A DNA stretch of 64,000 bases from Janibacter cremeus (GTDB lineage Bacteria > Actinomycetota > Actinomycetes > Actinomycetales > Dermatophilaceae), in assembly GCF_029395675.1 (NCBI RefSeq), contig NZ_CP115184.1, positions 2,170,001-2,234,000 of the forward strand. Reading direction: 5' to 3'. A program made the position numbers and the translations under genes. The notes below the pieces were generated by a model. The model made no database searches. It worked only from the letters and a program-made list of their open reading frames with translations, and was not told where the DNA came from. Below, one piece after another: positions 59,701 to 64,000 of the stretch. Every line of letters begins with the position of its first letter. Position 1 is the first letter of the stretch.

Positions 59701-60567
59701 TCAGCCCCGCGCAGACCCGAGCTTCCAGTACCCGGAGAAGGTGATCGCCTTCTTGTCCATGCCGACCTCCTGCACCAGGTGCCGGCGCACCGAGGTCGCC
59801 AGGCCAGACTCCCCGCACGCCCAGGCGTAGTCGAGCCCGGCGGTCGTCGCCGGGTCCGCGACCAGGGCCGCCAGCACCGCGGTGCCCGGGTCGGCGTCGC
59901 CGCGCTCGTGCACGGTGACCTCAGCCGGCAGCCCGAGGCCGTCGAGGACGGACGCCGAGGGCACCTCGACGTGGGCGGTGACGCCGGCGCCCGGGCCGGG
60001 CAGCCCCCTTCGCTCCCGCTCCTCGAGGATCGCCAGGAGTGCGGGGACCGCGGTCTCGTCCGCGGCGAGGAGCTGACGCGGCGGCTCGAAGGCCGTGTAC
60101 AGCGCTCCCCCGGAACGGAACCCGACAGGGTCGCCGACGGCCGCCCGCAGCGCCCAGGCCGACCCCGGCCCCGAGTCACCGTGCGTGACGATGTCGATGT
60201 CGACCTCCCCGCGCGAGCGGCGCAGCTCGCGGATCGTGTACCAGCGCAGCCCCGGCTGCTGCTCCGGCGGCATGTCGGCGACGGCGGCGCGCACGTTGAC
60301 CCGCTCGCCGTCGGGCAGGTGCAGCCGCCCGTCCGCTCCCGGCACGAGCAGCCCGAAGTACTCGTCCGGCCCGGCGAGCTCGTACCCGGTGAACTCCGGC
60401 GCCGCGAGCGTGATCCGCCGCATCGAGGCGTTGAGCTCGCGCACCGCGGCTACGTTCGCCCGGAACTGCGCGTGCCCGGTGCGCTGGGCGACGTCGGCCA
60501 TCGAGTTGCGGTACCAGACGCGCGCGGCGCCGAAGACGACGCGGTCCTTCAGCTCGGCGATCCTCAT
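59701..60567 (-). CDS. Siderophore-interacting protein (ferric-siderophore reductase)
   Basis: 288 residues of the SIP/ViuB family: FAD domain with RWYTIRELRR, then NADPH-binding domain with GDSGPGSAW before it and ending in FSGYWKLG. Releases iron from the imported siderophore by reduction. ATG 60567 overlaps the ATPase stop (ATGA), so it is the last gene of the operon. Confidence 0.9.
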   Translation of the reverse strand: MRIAELKDRVVFGAARVWYRNSMADVAQRTGHAQFRANVAAVRELNASMRRITLAAPEFTGYELAGPDEYFGLLVPGADGRLHLPDGERVNVRAAVADMPPEQQPGLRWYTIRELRRSRGEVDIDIVTHGDSGPGSAWALRAAVGDPVGFRSGGALYTAFEPPRQLLAADETAVPALLAILEERERRGLPGPGAGVTAHVEVPSASVLDGLGLPAEVTVHERGDADPGTAVLAALVADPATTAGLDYAWACGESGLATSVRRHLVQEVGMDKKAITFSGYWKLGSARG

Positions 60568-61421
60568 GACTGCTCCTGTGGTCGGGGGAGGACGACCGGG
60601 GTCCCGGTGTCCGGGTCGGTCAGGATCCGGCAACGCACGTCGAAGACCTCGCGGACGAGCTCCTCCGTGACCACCGCGCACGGGTCGCCCTGGGCGACGA
60701 CCCGGCCCTCGCGCACGGCGACGAGATGAGTGGCGTAGCGGGCGGCCATGGCCAGGTCGTGCAGCACCATGACCACCGTGGTGCCCCGTGCGGCGTTGAG
60801 GGAGCGCACGAGGTCGAGCACCTCGATCTGGTGGGCGATGTCGAGGAAGGACGTCGGCTCGTCCAGCAGCAGGATGTCCGGCTGCTGGGCGAGGGCGAGC
60901 GCGATCCACACCCGCTGGCGCTGACCGCCGCTCAGCTCGTCCACGACGCGCTCGGCGAGACCGGTCGTGCCGGTCACCTCCATCGCCTCGGCGACGACCG
61001 CGTCGTCCTCACGGCTGGCCCGGCGCAGGATGCCCTGGTGGGGGTGGCGGCCGTGGGCGATCAGCTCGGCGACCGTCAGGCCCTCGGGCGCGACCGGTCC
61101 CTGCGGCAGCAGGCCGATGGTGCGGGCGACCGCCTTCGTCGGGGTCCTGGCCAGGTCGCGCCCGTCGAGGACGATCCTCCCCTCGCGGGCGGGCAGCAGC
61201 CGGGCGAGACCGCGCAGGAGGGTGGACTTGCCGCAACCGTTCGGCCCGACGATGGCGGTCACCTCGCCGTCGGGCACGTCGAGGTCGAGGCGCTCGACGA
61301 CGGTGCGGTCGCGGTAGCCGAGGCTGACCGACTCGGCGCGCAGCCGGGCGGGCACGGGGGTCTCCCCCTCCGCCCGGTCGGCCACCGGCGTGACGGACGG
61401 GGTGTGCGTGTCGGCCGTCAT
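60564..61421 (-). CDS. Iron-siderophore ABC transporter ATPase (FepC/FecE type)
   Basis: 285 residues. Walker A GPNGCGKST (about 59-67), signature LSGGQRQRVWIALA, Walker B ILLLDEPTSFLD, switch VLHDL. Extra 25 residues at the N-terminus. Pairs with the two FecCD permeases and overlaps both neighbours. Confidence 0.92.
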   Translation of the reverse strand: MTADTHTPSVTPVADRAEGETPVPARLRAESVSLGYRDRTVVERLDLDVPDGEVTAIVGPNGCGKSTLLRGLARLLPAREGRIVLDGRDLARTPTKAVARTIGLLPQGPVAPEGLTVAELIAHGRHPHQGILRRASREDDAVVAEAMEVTGTTGLAERVVDELSGGQRQRVWIALALAQQPDILLLDEPTSFLDIAHQIEVLDLVRSLNAARGTTVVMVLHDLAMAARYATHLVAVREGRVVAQGDPCAVVTEELVREVFDVRCRILTDPDTGTPVVLPRPQEQS

Positions 61422-62479
61422 CAGGTCTCCACTCGGGTTCGGGTGACGATGAGCCACAGGAGGAAGGGGGCACCGGCGAGGCCGGTGACGACGCCGACGG
61501 GCAGGTTCGCGCCGCCGGGCACGAGGTAGGCGCCGATGTGGTCGGCGACGACCACCATGAGCGCGCCGATGAGGGCGATGTCGACGAGGCGGGTGCGCCC
61601 CCCGTGCAGGCGGCGACCGATGGGGCCGGCGAGCAGCGCGACGAAGGCGATCGGTCCGCACACGGCGCAGGTGCCCGCGACGAGGAGGACGACGCCGAGC
61701 ATCGCGAGCGCCCGGTGGCGGTCGACGGTGACACCCAGGCCGGCGGCGAGGTCGTCACCGAGCATCATCACGCGCAGCCGCCGGTGCAGCAGGAGCATCG
61801 CCGGCAGGGCCACGGCGGCGAGCACCGCGAGGCGGCCGATCTCCGTCCAGCTCGCGGAGGCGACCGACCCGGTCAGCCAGACCATCGCCTCGGACAACCG
61901 GTAGACGTCCGCACGCAGCAGGACCCAGTGGGTCAGGGCGACGAGCAGCGCGGAGCAGCCGACGCCGACGATGATCAGGGCGTGGGTGCCCCCCTTCGCT
62001 CCGCCGCTGCTCATGCCCACGAGGAAGGCGGCCACGGCCAGGGCACCGAGGAAGGCAGCCAGCGTGACGGCCGGCCCGGTCAGGCCGAGGACGATGAGCG
62101 AGAAGACCGCCGCGGTCGACGCGCCGCCGCTGATGCCGAGGATGTCGGGGCTGGCCAGGGGGTTGCGCATGAGGTCCTGCATGACCGCGCCGGCGACGGC
62201 CAGCGAGGCGCCCGCGAGCACGGCGGCGATCGCCCGCGGCAGCTTCGACTCCATGAGGATGAAGCCGGCGCCGGGGATGTCGGCGCCGCCGATGATCCGC
62301 AGCGTGTCCGGGACGGTGATCGTGTAGTCGCCGAGGGTGACCCGCACGACGAAGGCCGCGACGACGAGCAGCCCCAGGACCCACGTGCGGCGCAGCGCCC
62401 GCCGGGAGCGGTCACGCCGCACGCGGCGCACGAGCTGCGCGGTCGCGGACGTGGGGTCGGGGGCGGTGGTCAGCGTCAT
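61421..62479 (-). CDS. Iron-siderophore ABC permease (FecCD family), subunit 2
   Basis: 352 residues, about nine helices; motif LAGASLAVAGAVMQDLMRNPLASPDILG is the FecCD signature. Forms a heterodimer with the next permease. ATG overlaps the upstream gene end. Confidence 0.92.
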   Translation of the reverse strand: MTLTTAPDPTSATAQLVRRVRRDRSRRALRRTWVLGLLVVAAFVVRVTLGDYTITVPDTLRIIGGADIPGAGFILMESKLPRAIAAVLAGASLAVAGAVMQDLMRNPLASPDILGISGGASTAAVFSLIVLGLTGPAVTLAAFLGALAVAAFLVGMSSGGAKGGTHALIIVGVGCSALLVALTHWVLLRADVYRLSEAMVWLTGSVASASWTEIGRLAVLAAVALPAMLLLHRRLRVMMLGDDLAAGLGVTVDRHRALAMLGVVLLVAGTCAVCGPIAFVALLAGPIGRRLHGGRTRLVDIALIGALMVVVADHIGAYLVPGGANLPVGVVTGLAGAPFLLWLIVTRTRVET

Positions 62480-63468
62480 CGGCGCACCGCCCGACGGGCG
62501 AGGACGATGAGCACCGGGGCGCCGACGACCGCTGTCATGACGCCGACCTGGACCTCGCCCGGTGGGGCGATGACCCGGCCCAGGGTGTCGGCCGCGACGA
62601 CGAGGGCGGGGCCCACCAGCAGCGAGCCGAGGAGCAGGCGGCCGTGGTCGGGGCCGCTGAAGAGCCGCAGCAGGTGCGGCACCGCGAGGCCGACGAAGGC
62701 GATGGGACCGGCGAGCGCGCACGCCGCCGCGGTGAGCAGCAGCGCCCCGGCGAGCGCCCCGCCCCGGGCGAGCACGACCCGCTGTCCCAGGGAGCGGGCG
62801 ACGTCGTCACCGAGCGCCATCGCGTTGAGGGTGCGCCCGGAGGTCAGCGTGAGCACGAGCCCGACGAGGACGAAGGGGAGGACCGGCAGGATCAACCCGG
62901 CGTCCTTGCCGGCGACCGAGCCCACCTGCCAGTAGCGGAAGAGGTCCAGCGCGGTGTCGTCGGCGAGGAGCAGACCGACCATGATGCTCGAGCTGGCGGC
63001 CATGATCGCCGCGCCGGCGAGGGCGGTGGTCATCGGCTGGTGACGAAGGGGGACGGTCGAGGTGATCGCGTGGACGAGGACTCCCGCGAGGATCACCCCG
63101 AGCAACGCGGTCCACAGGTAGTCGACGACGCCGTCGAGGAGCCCGGCGCGGATGCCGATGACGACGAGCAGCGCTGCGCCGGCGTTGAGCCCGAGGATGC
63201 CGGGCTCGGCGATCGGGTTGCGGGTCAGGCCCTGCAGGACCGTGCCCGCGATGGCGACGCAGGCGCCGACGACGACCGCGATGAGGGTCCGGTCGACCCG
63301 GGCGGCGACGATGCCGGCGGCCGCGCCGTCACCCGCGTCACGGAACCCGGCGAGGACCTGGGCGGTGGGCAGGGACTCCGCCCCGACGAGTACCGACGCG
63401 ACCGATGCCGCCGCGAGGAGGAGCAGGCCCCCCACCGCGACGGCACCCGTCCGCGTGGCACCGGTCAT
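62476..63468 (-). CDS. Iron-siderophore ABC permease (FecCD family), subunit 1
   Basis: 330 residues. FecCD signature VVGACVAIAGTVLQGLTRNPIAEPGILGLN. ATG 63468 begins four bases after the binding-protein stop. About nine helices. Confidence 0.92.
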   Translation of the reverse strand: MTGATRTGAVAVGGLLLLAAASVASVLVGAESLPTAQVLAGFRDAGDGAAAGIVAARVDRTLIAVVVGACVAIAGTVLQGLTRNPIAEPGILGLNAGAALLVVIGIRAGLLDGVVDYLWTALLGVILAGVLVHAITSTVPLRHQPMTTALAGAAIMAASSSIMVGLLLADDTALDLFRYWQVGSVAGKDAGLILPVLPFVLVGLVLTLTSGRTLNAMALGDDVARSLGQRVVLARGGALAGALLLTAAACALAGPIAFVGLAVPHLLRLFSGPDHGRLLLGSLLVGPALVVAADTLGRVIAPPGEVQVGVMTAVVGAPVLIVLARRAVRR

Positions 63469-63472
63469 CGGC

Positions 63473-64000
63473 TCAGACGGCCTTCGCGGCGTCGGCCACC
63501 TCGGGCAGGAACTGCGTCACCGCGACCTCCATGGAGATCGGCGAGGGCGAGGACATCGTCATCGCGACGGAGTTGTCCGCGGAGGCGACGAAGCTGCCCC
63601 GCTCGATCGCCGGGATCCTCCCGAGCAGCGGGTCGTTCTTGATCGTGTCGACCTGCTTGTCGCTCTCGACATAGAAGATGACGACGTCGGCGTCGATGTC
63701 GCGTGCCTTCTCGGCGGAGACGGAGAAGAAGAAGGCGTCGTCCTTCGAGTTCTTCTTCACGATCGCTGCGTCCTCCATGCCGAAGCGGCGCAGCAACTGA
63801 GGGCGCAGGTCGATGCTCGTGTAGATGTCGATCTTGGACTTGTCGGTCGGGCTGAAGGAGAGCCAGGCGACGGACTTGCCCTTGACCTCGGAGTGCTCGG
63901 CCACCGCGTCGTCGATGAGTCGGTTGGTCTCGCCGATGAGCTTGCCGGCCTGGTCGGGGCGGCCGATGGCCTTGCCGATCATCGTCACGCTGACCTCCCA
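63473..64000 (-). CDS. Siderophore-binding lipoprotein of the ABC importer (N-terminus outside window)
   Basis: Open to the window edge, 175 residues visible. C-terminal half of a FecB/BtuF-type periplasmic-binding fold: long central helix (KAIGRPDQAGKLIGET), VAWLSFSP, DADVVIFYVESD, and a terminal domain with ISMEVAVTQFLPEVADA. Signal peptide and first lobe are missing. First gene of the operon by order. Confidence 0.87.
   Translation of the reverse strand, partial: WEVSVTMIGKAIGRPDQAGKLIGETNRLIDDAVAEHSEVKGKSVAWLSFSPTDKSKIDIYTSIDLRPQLLRRFGMEDAAIVKKNSKDDAFFFSVSAEKARDIDADVVIFYVESDKQVDTIKNDPLLGRIPAIERGSFVASADNSVAMTMSSPSPISMEVAVTQFLPEVADAAKAV

Noticed and set aside
56279..59830. A 1183-codon plus-strand frame opposite several genes
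   Set aside because: It crosses four well-supported genes on both strands and reads as low-complexity sequence.

Overview
The window is about 70% GC with actinobacterial gene content throughout: CydBDC, BioYMN, CsoR, an ACR3/ArsM/ArsC operon, Tad pili, TetR/MMPL pairs, many GTG starts and 4-bp start/stop overlaps. I read it as a chromosomal segment of a high-GC Actinomycetota, most likely Micrococcales. A relative of Janibacter or other Intrasporangiaceae is a guess from gene content, not a tested placement. I saw no rRNA, tRNA, CRISPR array, phage or intact insertion sequence.

Layout. 1-4.2 kb: end of the cytochrome bd locus (cydB partial, cydD, cydC). 4.2-12.2 kb: L,D-transpeptidase lipoprotein, a small zinc-ribbon protein resembling the biotin synthase auxiliary protein, FMN reductase, a TetR/MMPL exporter pair, a ketopantoate-reductase-like enzyme, a low-molecular-weight phosphatase and a lipoprotein. 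12.3-15.6 kb: purB overlapping a complete biotin ECF importer (bioY-bioM-bioN). 15.6-33.1 kb: two complete, collinear, diverged tad (tight adherence pilus) operons in tandem on the minus strand, with a TetR gene between them and one prepilin peptidase gene on the far side. The TadB of the second operon is fused to an N-terminal, probably extracytoplasmic, von Willebrand A domain. 33-37.4 kb: MMPL transporter, secreted SGNH hydrolase, transglutaminase-like protein. 37.5-40.9 kb: arsenic operon (arsR divergent from arsM-acr3-arsC-arsC). 41-49.8 kb: SulP transporter, zinc-ribbon protein, prfC, MerR regulator, NhaA, YbaK-like deacylase, Usp-like protein and phosphoglucomutase. 50-54 kb: threonine deaminase and a copper module (CsoR operator, csoR, copA). 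54-59.3 kb: MFS transporter, an ABC-permease remnant, VOC protein, rRNA/tRNA 2'-O-methyltransferase, PAP2 phosphatase, DUF1206 membrane protein, HAD phosphatase. 59.7-64 kb: siderophore uptake operon on the minus strand (binding protein cut by the window edge, two FecCD permeases, ATPase, siderophore-interacting reductase).

How the parts work together. In each tad operon a Flp pilin and TadE/TadG pseudopilins are processed by an A24 prepilin peptidase and assembled by TadA (ATPase), TadB/TadC (inner-membrane platform), TadZ (localisation ATPase) and RcpC/CpaB. Both operons carry a perfect hairpin of 14-15 bp stems just after the flp gene, an arrangement expected to give much more pilin than machinery. 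The arsenic, copper and siderophore sets are self-contained metal-homeostasis units with visible operator candidates for two of them.

Intergenic space is small but structured. I found three families of short dispersed palindromic repeats (56 bp, 46 bp and 22 bp, two copies each), a compound palindrome at 36473-36558, and a set of near-identical terminator hairpins built on CGAAGGGGG/CCCCCTTCG, several of which include the stop codons of the genes they follow. The strongest candidates for something little described are the twin tad loci with the vWA-TadB fusion and the repeat families.
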